Source of the DNA: JBPOFM01 sp041391925
GTDB taxonomy: Bacteria > Bacteroidota > Bacteroidia > Flavobacteriales > Flavobacteriaceae
NCBI GenBank assembly: GCA_041391925.1
Contig: JAWKNA010000008.1
Location: 151,768 to 215,767, forward strand
DNA length: 64,000 nt
Direction of reading: 5' to 3'
Positions 9,613 through 17,264 of this stretch are shown in pieces (position 1 is the first letter of the stretch; every line of letters starts with the position of its first letter). The notes under the pieces were generated by a model, which saw nothing but the letters and a program-made list of their open reading frames with translations, was not told the origin of the DNA and made no database searches. The translations under genes and the position numbers were made by a program.

Positions 9613-10932
9613 TTAATAATGACATTTACCACATTCAATACCTCCCATTTGTGCAACGGTCAGTTTATCAACACCATACTTTTTCGATAATTGTTCGTGT
9701 ATTTTGGTATAGTATTCATTATTCTCCACTTTTACATTGGTTTCTCTGTGGCAATTGATACACCAGCCCATTGTCAACGGTGAGAATTGTGACATGACTT
9801 CCATGGTTTCTACTGGTCCGTGACAGGTTTGACATTCAATACCTCCAACTGAAACGTGTTGTGAGTGGTTGAAATAAGCAAAATCAGGTAAATTGTGTAT
9901 CCTCACCCATTTCACTGGTTGCGGAGTTCCCGTATAATTCTGGCCATCCCATCCTACAGCATCATATAATTTTTGAATCTGGGCATCATAAAATTCCTTG
10001 CTGTAATCTTCCGTAGCTGTTGTTGCCGCCACTTCTGAAATAGATTTATGACAGTTCATACAAACATTCAAGGAAGGAATGCCTGAAGTTTTACTGACTC
10101 TAGCGGAAGAGTGGCAATATTTACAATCAATGCCATTATCGCCCGCATGAATTCTATGAGAATAATGAATTGGCTGAACTGGTTCGTAACCTTGGTCTAC
10201 TCCTACTTGCATTAAATAACCATATATAAAATAACCACTGGCCAACAATAAGAAAATACAGGTTACTAAAACCAAAAATTGATTATGAACGAATGCCTTC
10301 CAAATGGGTGTTCCTTTCTCTTTGTGGGGCACTGGAATGCCTTTGGCTTCTGCAAAACGGCTTAAAGTACGTCTTACCAAAATCAAAGCTATTGCTAACA
10401 GACCGAACAATATAGCCAAGGCACCAAGAATGAGTTTATTAGAACTATTGGCTTGGACAGGAGGTGCTTGAGTTAACTTTTCTCCTGGCTCTTCTTTAGG
10501 TACTTCAGCTGTATAAGCCAAGATGTTATCAATATCCTCAGTGGAAAGTTGAGGAAACGCCGTCATTGCAGTATTGTTGTACTCCTTAAAAAGTGCGTTA
10601 GCGTAAGCATCCCCAGATTTGAGAACTCCAGCACTATTGTGAACCCAATCGTAAATCCACTGCCTATCCTTACCCTCTTCTTCCAAAAGCGCCTCGACAT
10701 TACGAAGTGCAGGACCAGTCATAGGTTTGTCCAATTTATGGCACGCCGCACAGTTGGCATTGAATAGTGCTTTACCTTTTGCAGGGTCGCCCTCTTGGGC
10801 TTTAAGTGAAGTTGAAAACGTGAGTAAAACTATAAACCCTAAACGAAGAACCGTTGAGGTCAATTTACGGAGTATCACCTGTTGCATATTGTTAGTTGAA
10901 TTATCTTTCAAACTTTGGTATGATTTTTTCAT
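9613..10932 (-). CDS. actA: Alternative Complex III subunit A, multiheme cytochrome c
   Basis: First gene of the act-cox operon. The 439-residue protein has six CxxCH heme motifs: CAACH near residue 56, then CKYCH, CMNCH, CQTCH, CINCH and a C-terminal CGKCH one residue before the end. The first belongs to a separate monoheme cytochrome c domain (about 45-150), followed by one or two hydrophobic segments (about 165-190 and 212-235) and a pentaheme c3-like domain. A signal peptide is visible at residues 28-45. The start is uncertain: an internal ATG at 10887 would also leave the signal intact. An exact TAnnTTTG box lies 35 bp upstream of the longer start. Confidence 0.93.
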   Translation of the reverse strand: MKKSYQSLKDNSTNNMQQVILRKLTSTVLRLGFIVLLTFSTSLKAQEGDPAKGKALFNANCAACHKLDKPMTGPALRNVEALLEEEGKDRQWIYDWVHNSAGVLKSGDAYANALFKEYNNTAMTAFPQLSTEDIDNILAYTAEVPKEEPGEKLTQAPPVQANSSNKLILGALAILFGLLAIALILVRRTLSRFAEAKGIPVPHKEKGTPIWKAFVHNQFLVLVTCIFLLLASGYFIYGYLMQVGVDQGYEPVQPIHYSHRIHAGDNGIDCKYCHSSARVSKTSGIPSLNVCMNCHKSISEVAATTATEDYSKEFYDAQIQKLYDAVGWDGQNYTGTPQPVKWVRIHNLPDFAYFNHSQHVSVGGIECQTCHGPVETMEVMSQFSPLTMGWCINCHRETNVKVENNEYYTKIHEQLSKKYGVDKLTVAQMGGIECGKCHY

Positions 10933-10967
10933 TAAATAGAAAAAAAATACAGTTATAAAATCTCTCG

Positions 10968-10998
10968 CAAAAGTAATACTTAAAGTCGATTTGGGAAA
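10968..10998 (-). promoter_or_regulatory. Candidate promoter of the act-cox operon
   Basis: On the minus strand TACTTTTG at 10968-10975 is an exact match to the Bacteroidota -7 element TAnnTTTG. TTTC at 10995-10998, 19 bp away, differs by one base from the -33 element TTTG. It faces actA. Confidence 0.6.
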
Positions 10999-11046
10999 TG
11001 TTAGAGAACTGTTAATTGATAATTTATAAAGATTCTAAATAATAAA

Positions 11047-11081
11047 TTGTTCAAAAAATAAGTTTAATAAATTTACTTTTG
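11047..11081 (+). promoter_or_regulatory. Candidate promoter of the SPOR-domain gene
   Basis: TACTTTTG at 11074-11081 is an exact TAnnTTTG -7 element, 18 bp before the ATG. TTG at 11047-11049 is a possible -33 element, though the 24-bp spacing is long. Confidence 0.5.
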
Positions 11082-11099
11082 TATCAAATATATTTCATT

Positions 11100-11486
11100 A
11101 TGAAAAAATCACTTTTAAACCCTTTTTTTATGTGCCTGATTTTCACACTGGTTTCTTTTAAAGGAATCGCGCAAACAGCACAAGTGACCATCGATGCCAA
11201 TAAAGACATCGACAAATTATTGGAATTCAAAAAAGACATAAAAACTGTCGATTTGTACAAAATAAGAATTTATTCTGGTGATAGAAGTGGTGCAGAAAAT
11301 ACGAAAAGCAACGCCAATCTGCTTTATTCAGAATGGCCATCGGTGATGGAATATGAGACACCAAACTATAAAATTTACGTTGGAAATTTTTTGAGCCGAT
11401 TGGAAGCCGACCGAGCTTTAATGACGGTCAAAAAAAACTATCCAAGTGCCTTAATATTATTCTTCAAAAAGGAAAAAAACAAATAG
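11100..11486 (+). CDS. Exported SPOR-domain protein
   Basis: A 128-residue exported protein. The start is the ATG that directly precedes a signal peptide (MKKSLLNPFFMCLIF..., predicted cleavage after GIAQ, about residue 25). Residues 52-125 form a SPOR-like repeat with the pattern YKIRIYSGDRSGAEN ... YKIYVGNFLSRLEADRAL. SPOR domains bind denuded peptidoglycan glycan strands, often at division sites. The gene stands alone between divergent actA and convergent infB and ends at a strong shared terminator. A function beyond cell-wall binding cannot be read from the sequence. Confidence 0.85.
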   Translation: MKKSLLNPFFMCLIFTLVSFKGIAQTAQVTIDANKDIDKLLEFKKDIKTVDLYKIRIYSGDRSGAENTKSNANLLYSEWPSVMEYETPNYKIYVGNFLSRLEADRALMTVKKNYPSALILFFKKEKNK

Positions 11487-11506
11487 ATATAACAATCTAA
11501 AAATCA

Positions 11507-11545
11507 AAAAGCGGCCATAAAATTTTATGGCCGCTTTTTTTATTT
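11507..11545. terminator. Bidirectional intrinsic terminator between SPOR gene and infB
   Basis: Perfect inverted repeat with 17-base arms, 11507-11523 and 11524-11540, with GC core GCGGCC/GGCCGC flanked by an A-run on the left and a T-run on the right. It can stop transcription from both converging genes. Confidence 0.92.
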
Positions 11546-11558
11546 AATAAATTGAATA

Positions 11559-14261
11559 TTATTTCAATTTCTTTTTAACCTCAACTTCATGGAATGCTTC
11601 AATGACATCATCCACTTCAATATCATTATAATTCTTGATTTGCATACCGCAATCAAAACCTTTGGCTACTTCCTTGACATCATCTTTAAATCGTTTCAAT
11701 GATGCCAATTCACCAGTATAAATAACGACACCGTCACGTATGAGACGTACTTGCGAGCTTTTGAAGATTTTTCCTGTTGTAACCATGCATCCTGCAATGG
11801 TACCAACTTTGGAGACTTTAAAGATTTCGCGGATTTCGGCTGTACCAGTAATTTCTTCTTTCAACTCTGGAGACAACATTCCTTCCATCGCATCTTTCAA
11901 GTCGTTGATGGCGTCATAGATGATGGAATACATTCTGATATCAATTTCTTCCTTATCAGCAATTTGGCGCGCATTACCCATAGGGCGCACGTTAAATCCG
12001 ATGATAATCGCATCTGAGGCTGTTGCCAATAATACATCACTTTCTGTGATGGCACCTACGCCCTTATGGATGATATTGACCTGAATTTCTTCTGTCGATA
12101 ATTTCTGGAAAGAATCTGTTAATGCTTCCACAGAACCATCCACATCGCCTTTAAGGATGATATTCAATTCTTGGAAATCACCCAAGGCAATACGTCTTCC
12201 GATTTCATCAAGTGTAATATGACGTTGCGTTCTAACGGATTGTTCACGTTGCAATTGAGTACGCTTGGCTGCAATTTGCTTTGCTTCACGTTCATCTTCA
12301 AAAACGCTAAATTTATCACCTGCTTGTGGTGCACCATCCAACCCTAAAATAGATACAGGAGTTGAAGGGCCTGCTTCTTTGACATTCTTGCCTCGCTCAT
12401 CATGCATGGCACGAACTTTTCCACTGTTTTTACCAGCAAGCACATAATCCCCGACCTTTAAAGTTCCTGCTTGAACCAAAATTGTGGAAACATACCCACG
12501 ACCTTTGTCCAAGAAGGCTTCTACGACTGTTCCAGTTGCGGGCTTATTAGGATTGGCTTGAAGCTCTAATATTTCCGCTTCCAGCAATACTTTCTCTAAT
12601 AATTCCTTGACACCCTGACCTGTTTTTGCTGAAATATCGTGGGATTGTATGGTACCTCCCCAATCTTCGACCAACAAATTCATTTGTGCCAAACCTTCTT
12701 TAACTTTTTCAGGATTTGCTCCTGGTTTGTCAATTTTGTTGATGGCAAACACAATTGGCACATTGGCCGCTTGCGCATGTGCAATAGCCTCTTTTGTTTG
12801 GGGCATGATGGCATCATCTGCAGCTATCACGATAATTGCCAAATCTGTTACTTGTGCACCACGAGCACGCATAGCCGTAAACGCTTCGTGACCTGGTGTA
12901 TCTAAGAATGCGATTTTTTGACCGCCTTCGAGTTGTACTCCATAAGCGCCAATATGCTGTGTAATACCTCCTGACTCACCAGCAATCACATTTTCATGGC
13001 GTATGTAATCGAGAAGCGATGTTTTACCATGATCTACGTGACCCATGACGGTAACAATAGGTGCACGAGGTTTTAAATCTTCTGGTTTGTCCTCAACTTC
13101 TTCTATACTATCTTCTAAATCTGAAGTGACAAATTCTACTTCATATCCAAACTCATCAGCCACGACCGATAAAGTTTCCGCATCAAGGCGTTGGTTCATG
13201 GTGACCATCATTCCTAGCGACATGCATGCCGAAATAATCTGCGTGACAGGAACGTCCATCATAGTAGCAACTTCACTTGCAGTAACAAACTCTGTTACTT
13301 TTAATACTTTGCTATCCGCTTCTTGCTGCTCAAGGTCTTTCTCAGATTGTTGACGGTGTTGGTCTCTTTTGTCTCTTCTATATTTGGCTCCCTTTCCTTT
13401 AGAGGATTTTCCTTGAAGTTTCTCAAGGGTTTCCCTTACTTGTTTTTGAACGTCTGCTTCGCTTGGCTCTTCCTTGATAGTGCTTGGACGGTTTCCGGAT
13501 TTGCCTCTAAAGTTACCTTTTCCTCTTTCACCAAAATTAGATTTTCCATTACCATTTCCAGCATCAGCTGGCCCTTTGCTAATTCGTCTTCTCTTCTTTT
13601 TAGAAGCATCTTTATTGGCATCAGGCTTTTTAGGTTCTTCTTTTTTCTTTTTTGTCTTATTGAATTGTGACAAATCGATTTTGTCTCCTGCAAATTTAGG
13701 TCCTGAAAGTTTTTGGTATTGCGTTTTTAATGTTTCATCTTCATCTTCGGAAGTCGATTTTTCTTCTGATTTTGTTTCTTTGGGCTTTTCAGCTTTTACT
13801 TCCTTATCAACTTCTTTAGGGTTTTCCGCTTTGACTTCTGAAGCTTCATCTCGTTCTGGCACTTTAGCTTCTTCAACCTTTGACTCTTCCTTTTTTGATT
13901 CCGCTTTGGCAGGATTCAAGTCAATCTTGCCAACTTGTTTTGGACCACTTAATTCAGCTTTTGCTTTTACAACCTGTTTGCTGGCTTCCTCTTTTCTAAG
14001 TTTTTCTTCAATCTCACGCTCACGTTGTTCACGCAGTTCTTCTTTTTCCTTGTGCTTTGCTTCACTGACTTCTTGGGATTCCGCTTTTTTGTTGGCATCC
14101 GTTTGAAACTCATTGGAAAGAATACTGTGAACTTCTTCTGATATTTTAGTATTCGGACTTTTTTCCACGCTGACGCCCTTTGATTCTAAAAAATCAACAG
14201 CACGATCAATGGAAATATTGAGTTCGCGTAATACTTTATTTAATCTTATTGTATCAGCCAT
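11559..14261 (-). CDS. infB: Translation initiation factor IF-2
   Basis: IF-2 delivers initiator tRNA to the small ribosomal subunit. The 900-residue protein has an IF2 N-terminal domain (residues 1-55), a long charged Lys/Glu-rich linker (about 60-320), and the conserved GTPase core beginning near residue 398, with VTVMGHVDHGKTS (G1), DTPGHEAF (G3) and NKIDKP (G4). Domains II, III and C2 follow. It is the last gene of rimP-nusA-infB, 30 bp after nusA. The opposite-strand open frames over the charged linker are composition artefacts. Confidence 0.97.
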   Translation of the reverse strand: MADTIRLNKVLRELNISIDRAVDFLESKGVSVEKSPNTKISEEVHSILSNEFQTDANKKAESQEVSEAKHKEKEELREQREREIEEKLRKEEASKQVVKAKAELSGPKQVGKIDLNPAKAESKKEESKVEEAKVPERDEASEVKAENPKEVDKEVKAEKPKETKSEEKSTSEDEDETLKTQYQKLSGPKFAGDKIDLSQFNKTKKKKEEPKKPDANKDASKKKRRRISKGPADAGNGNGKSNFGERGKGNFRGKSGNRPSTIKEEPSEADVQKQVRETLEKLQGKSSKGKGAKYRRDKRDQHRQQSEKDLEQQEADSKVLKVTEFVTASEVATMMDVPVTQIISACMSLGMMVTMNQRLDAETLSVVADEFGYEVEFVTSDLEDSIEEVEDKPEDLKPRAPIVTVMGHVDHGKTSLLDYIRHENVIAGESGGITQHIGAYGVQLEGGQKIAFLDTPGHEAFTAMRARGAQVTDLAIIVIAADDAIMPQTKEAIAHAQAANVPIVFAINKIDKPGANPEKVKEGLAQMNLLVEDWGGTIQSHDISAKTGQGVKELLEKVLLEAEILELQANPNKPATGTVVEAFLDKGRGYVSTILVQAGTLKVGDYVLAGKNSGKVRAMHDERGKNVKEAGPSTPVSILGLDGAPQAGDKFSVFEDEREAKQIAAKRTQLQREQSVRTQRHITLDEIGRRIALGDFQELNIILKGDVDGSVEALTDSFQKLSTEEIQVNIIHKGVGAITESDVLLATASDAIIIGFNVRPMGNARQIADKEEIDIRMYSIIYDAINDLKDAMEGMLSPELKEEITGTAEIREIFKVSKVGTIAGCMVTTGKIFKSSQVRLIRDGVVIYTGELASLKRFKDDVKEVAKGFDCGMQIKNYNDIEVDDVIEAFHEVEVKKKLK

Positions 14262-14291
14262 AAATTGCTTGTAATATACTTTAAATATGTG

Positions 14292-15524
14292 TTACTCCTC
14301 AAATTCTTCCTTGAGAATTCGGAGTACATCAATAATTGTTTCTTCTTCGAGGTCGGTTCTTTTTACCAAATCTTCGACATCTTGTTCTAAAATGCTTTTT
14401 GCAGTGTCCAATCCAGCTTTGCTGAACTCTTCTATGACCCAGTCTTCTATTTCGTCTGAAAACTCTTTTAGTTCCACATCTTCTTCTGCGCCTTCTCTAA
14501 ATACGTCGATTTCATAACCAGTCAATTGCCCTGCCAAACGAATGTTATGGCCTCCTCTACCAATAGCTTTTGATACTTCTTCCGGTTTCAACAATACTTC
14601 TGCGCGCTTTGTTTCCTCGTTCAACTTCACAGAAGTGACACGAGCTGGACTCAATGCTCTTGTGATAAATAACTGTAAATTATTAGTGTAATTGATAACA
14701 TCGATATTCTCGTTGCCCAATTCTCTAACAATCCCATGAATCCTAGAACCTTTCATACCCACACAGGCTCCTACAGGGTCAATTCTATCGTCGTAAGAAT
14801 CCACGGCCACTTTTGCTTTTTCGCCTGGTATTCTTACAACATTTTTGATGGTAATCAATCCATCAAACACCTCTGGTATTTCCTGTTCAAACAATTTTTC
14901 CAAAAATACTGGAGCAGTTCTGGACATGATGATGGTTGGCTTGTTTCCTTTCAGTTCCACGCTTTCAATGATACCTCTCACATTTTCTCCTTTTCTAAAG
15001 AAATCGGAAGGTATTTGTTTTTCTTTCGGCAATATGATTTCGTTGCCCTCATCATCCAATAAAATAATGGCTCTATGACGAATATGATGGACCTCGGCAG
15101 TATAAATTTCGCCGATTAAATCTTTAAACTGTTTGTAGATATTAGTATTGTCATGTTCATGGATTTTTGAAATCAAATTTTGACGCAATGCCAAAATAGA
15201 GCGCCTTCCGAGATCAATCAATTTCACAGCTTCTGCTACATCTTCACCTACTTCAAAATCCGGTTCAATTTTGCGCGCTTCTGATAATTCAATCTCTTGG
15301 TTTGGCTCTTCAACTTCACCATCCGCAACCACAATTCGGTTTCTCCATATCTCCAAATCACCTTTGTCTGGATTGATAATAATATCAAAGTTGTCGTCAT
15401 CACCATATTTCTTTTTTAAGGCATTTCTTAAAACATCCTCTAAAATCGCCATCAACGTTACACGGTCGATTAATTTATCATCCTTAAACTCTGAAAAAGA
15501 ATCAATTAGCGCAATATTTTCCAT
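14292..15524 (-). CDS. nusA: Transcription termination/antitermination factor NusA
   Basis: NusA binds RNA polymerase and controls pausing, termination and antitermination. The 410-residue protein has the N-terminal polymerase-binding domain (about 1-125), an S1 domain (130-200) and two KH domains (to about 345) with GACVGMKGSRI and AIGRGGHNIRLA. A short acidic C-terminus replaces the two acidic repeats of the E. coli protein. It follows rimP by 12 bp and precedes infB, the conserved order. In E. coli NusA represses its own operon, which makes the leader hairpin upstream of rimP notable. Confidence 0.97.
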   Translation of the reverse strand: MENIALIDSFSEFKDDKLIDRVTLMAILEDVLRNALKKKYGDDDNFDIIINPDKGDLEIWRNRIVVADGEVEEPNQEIELSEARKIEPDFEVGEDVAEAVKLIDLGRRSILALRQNLISKIHEHDNTNIYKQFKDLIGEIYTAEVHHIRHRAIILLDDEGNEIILPKEKQIPSDFFRKGENVRGIIESVELKGNKPTIIMSRTAPVFLEKLFEQEIPEVFDGLITIKNVVRIPGEKAKVAVDSYDDRIDPVGACVGMKGSRIHGIVRELGNENIDVINYTNNLQLFITRALSPARVTSVKLNEETKRAEVLLKPEEVSKAIGRGGHNIRLAGQLTGYEIDVFREGAEEDVELKEFSDEIEDWVIEEFSKAGLDTAKSILEQDVEDLVKRTDLEEETIIDVLRILKEEFEE

Positions 15525-15536
15525 ATCTAATATGAA

Positions 15537-16004
15537 TTAAAATTTTATAATCACTTTTGCTTCTAAAATGTCGTCATACTCTATTTTAGCCTGCTTATTT
15601 ACTGTCATTTTGCCTTTCCCAACAGGTTTTGGCTCTTTTGCTTTCCATTCCAAAGTGATGTAATTGTCATCTGCTTCGGTAAGTAGGGCTTCCATTTTTG
15701 GTTGTTCTTTGGATTTGACCTGGAGTATTCTACCAATATTCTTTTTGTATTGACGTTTTTCCGTTAATGGCGAGGTTGCTCCAGCTGAAGTCACCTCAAG
15801 AGAAAAATCCTCTTCTTCACGATCCAAATTATGCTCTATGGCTCTGCTTATAAAAATGCAATCTTCAACACTTACACCATTGTCCCCATCAATTACCACA
15901 TTGATTTTGTTGTCTGGAGAAACTTTCAAATCAATCAGAAAAAGGTCATTTCGTTCTTCCAAAGCATTGTCAATAAGCACTTTAACCGTTGATTCTTTAA
16001 GCAT
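15537..16004 (-). CDS. rimP: Ribosome maturation factor RimP
   Basis: RimP assists 30S subunit assembly. The start used is the ATG at 16004, giving 155 residues (MLKESTVKVLID...). A longer open frame to 16079 would cross the leader hairpin and the promoter and adds a non-homologous Cys/Trp/Arg-rich stretch, so it is rejected. Seen: the conserved GDNGVSVEDCIFISR region and LEVTSAGATSPL near the domain junction. First gene of the rimP-nusA-infB operon. Confidence 0.93.
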   Translation of the reverse strand: MLKESTVKVLIDNALEERNDLFLIDLKVSPDNKINVVIDGDNGVSVEDCIFISRAIEHNLDREEEDFSLEVTSAGATSPLTEKRQYKKNIGRILQVKSKEQPKMEALLTEADDNYITLEWKAKEPKPVGKGKMTVNKQAKIEYDDILEAKVIIKF

Positions 16005-16015
16005 TTTTTTGTTAT

Positions 16016-16041
16016 AAAAAGAGGGGACTTTCCGTCCCCTC
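16016..16041 (-). promoter_or_regulatory. Terminator-like hairpin in the rimP-nusA-infB leader (candidate attenuator)
   Basis: On the minus strand GAGGGGAC - GGAAA - GTCCCCTC forms a perfect 8-bp GC-rich stem (16021-16041) followed at once by TTTTT (16016-16020). It lies after the promoter and 12 bp before the rimP ATG, where an intrinsic terminator would lower operon expression. Confidence 0.7.
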
Positions 16042-16068
16042 AAATTTGTCTTTTGCCATACTGCGGTG

Positions 16069-16100
16069 CAAATATACAACTTTTAAATTGATTTATACAA
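16069..16100 (-). promoter_or_regulatory. Candidate promoter of rimP-nusA-infB
   Basis: TATATTTG (minus strand, 16069-16076) matches TAnnTTTG exactly; TTG at 16098-16100 lies 21 bp upstream as a -33 element. The site places the hairpin at 16016-16041 inside the transcript. Confidence 0.65.
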
Positions 16101-16159
16101 GCGTAATTAAGTCGATTTTTATTATTAAATTTAGGACTTATAACATCAACCTTGACATT

Positions 16160-16984
16160 ATGAAGAAAATTTTAGTTCCAACCGATTTCTCAAAAGAGGC
16201 AGAAAATGCCCTGAAAGTTGCTGCTCAATTAGCCAAACGGCATGATTGCGAAATTTATCTATTGCACATGTTGGAAATACCTTTTCAGGAAATCGATGCC
16301 TTAAGCCATCACAGCGCTTTACCGGAAGCTATGTTTTTTATGAAATTGGCACATAAACGTTTTGAAGAGGTTATGGCGAGTGATTATCTGGACGGGATTA
16401 CAGTGCATGAAACCGTAAAAGCGGAAAGTAACTTTAGCAGTGTCATTGATGTCTGCCATGAACATGGTGTGGATATGATTGTGATGGGTTCACATGGAGC
16501 CAGCGGATTTAAAGAGATGTTTGTTGGGTCTAATGCTGAAAAGGTGGTACGTACCTCTGATATTCCTGTTTTGGTTATCAAAAATGAGCATGCCAATTTT
16601 ACGGTTGAAAATTTTGTGTTTGCATCCGATTTTAAAAATGACAATAAGGAAACTTATAAACAGGCCGTTGATTTTGCTAAGTCATTTGATGCAAAAATTC
16701 ATTTGTTGATGGTGAACACCCCAAATAATTTCAGCAATACTTTAGATTCAAAAAAACGAATCCTCGAGTTCATAAAAGACTATCCATTCGCTAATTACAC
16801 CCTCAATGTGCACAATGACGAAAGTGTAGAAAAAGGCATTTTAAACTTTTCTCGTGAAATCGATGCAGATTTGATTGGTATCAGTACCCATGGCAGACAA
16901 GGAATTGCGCATTTCTTTAATGGAAGCATCAGTGAGGATTTGGTGAACCATGCGAAACGGCCAGTGATTACGTTTAAAATTTAA
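16160..16984 (+). CDS. Universal stress protein, tandem two-domain
   Basis: A 274-residue cytosolic protein made of two Usp domains (about 1-147 and 150-274). The first keeps the ATP-binding pattern MGSHGASG ... VGSNAEKVVR and ends PVLVI; the second has STHGRQG ... NGSISEDLV and ends PVITFKI. The start is the ATG before MKKILVPTDFS, the usual N-terminus of the family; the open frame extends upstream but across the divergent rimP promoter. It stands alone, followed by a bidirectional terminator. Client or trigger unknown. Confidence 0.93.
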   Translation: MKKILVPTDFSKEAENALKVAAQLAKRHDCEIYLLHMLEIPFQEIDALSHHSALPEAMFFMKLAHKRFEEVMASDYLDGITVHETVKAESNFSSVIDVCHEHGVDMIVMGSHGASGFKEMFVGSNAEKVVRTSDIPVLVIKNEHANFTVENFVFASDFKNDNKETYKQAVDFAKSFDAKIHLLMVNTPNNFSNTLDSKKRILEFIKDYPFANYTLNVHNDESVEKGILNFSREIDADLIGISTHGRQGIAHFFNGSISEDLVNHAKRPVITFKI

Positions 16985-17003
16985 AAAGAAAAAAAAGATA
17001 TAT

Positions 17004-17035
17004 AAAAAAGTCTTCCCAAAAAGGAAGACTTTTTT
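17004..17035. terminator. Bidirectional terminator between usp gene and tRNA-Gln
   Basis: Inverted repeat with 13-base arms, 17004-17016 and 17023-17035, core GTCTTCC/GGAAGAC, loop of six, with A-run and T-run on opposite sides. It serves the converging usp gene and tRNA gene. Confidence 0.9.
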
Positions 17036-17036
17036 G

Positions 17037-17109
17037 TTGGCCTACTAGGGCTCGAACCTAGACTCTTCTGGACCAAAACCAGACGTGTTGCCAGTTACAC
17101 CATAGGCCA
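17037..17109 (-). tRNA. tRNA-Gln (anticodon TTG)
   Basis: A 73-base cloverleaf on the minus strand. The acceptor stem TGGCCTA pairs with TAGGCCA, the anticodon stem TCTGG/CCAGA carries loop TTTTGGT with anticodon TTG (reads CAA/CAG), and the T arm is CTAGG-TTCGAGC-CCTAG. The discriminator is A and CCA is not encoded. An exact promoter lies upstream and a hairpin terminator follows directly. Confidence 0.97.
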
Positions 17110-17126
17110 ATCTCTAAATGAGGATG

Positions 17127-17157
17127 CAAATTTAGAACAAAGTTTTATTTGCACAAA
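17127..17157 (-). promoter_or_regulatory. Promoter of tRNA-Gln
   Basis: TTTG at 17154-17157, 19-bp spacer, TAAATTTG at 17127-17134 (minus strand): exact match to both Bacteroidota promoter elements, 17 bp before the mature tRNA 5' end. Identical in both boxes and spacing to the rplM promoter. Confidence 0.85.
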
Positions 17158-17264
17158 CATTTTTTAAATAAAATAATGTCGATTTCCTTAACGTTTCCAT
17201 AAAATTGGTGTGACCTTATTTTTTATTCTTAAATTCGCCACATCATTCAAACACCTAATTTTTT

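Noticed and set aside
13474..14106. 210-residue plus-strand open frame over infB
   Set aside because: It is the antisense of the charged Lys/Glu-rich linker of IF-2; Ser/Phe-rich composition without any domain, start context or homology.
16005..16079. N-terminal extension of RimP
   Set aside because: It would translate the leader hairpin and most of the promoter region and has no RimP-like sequence.
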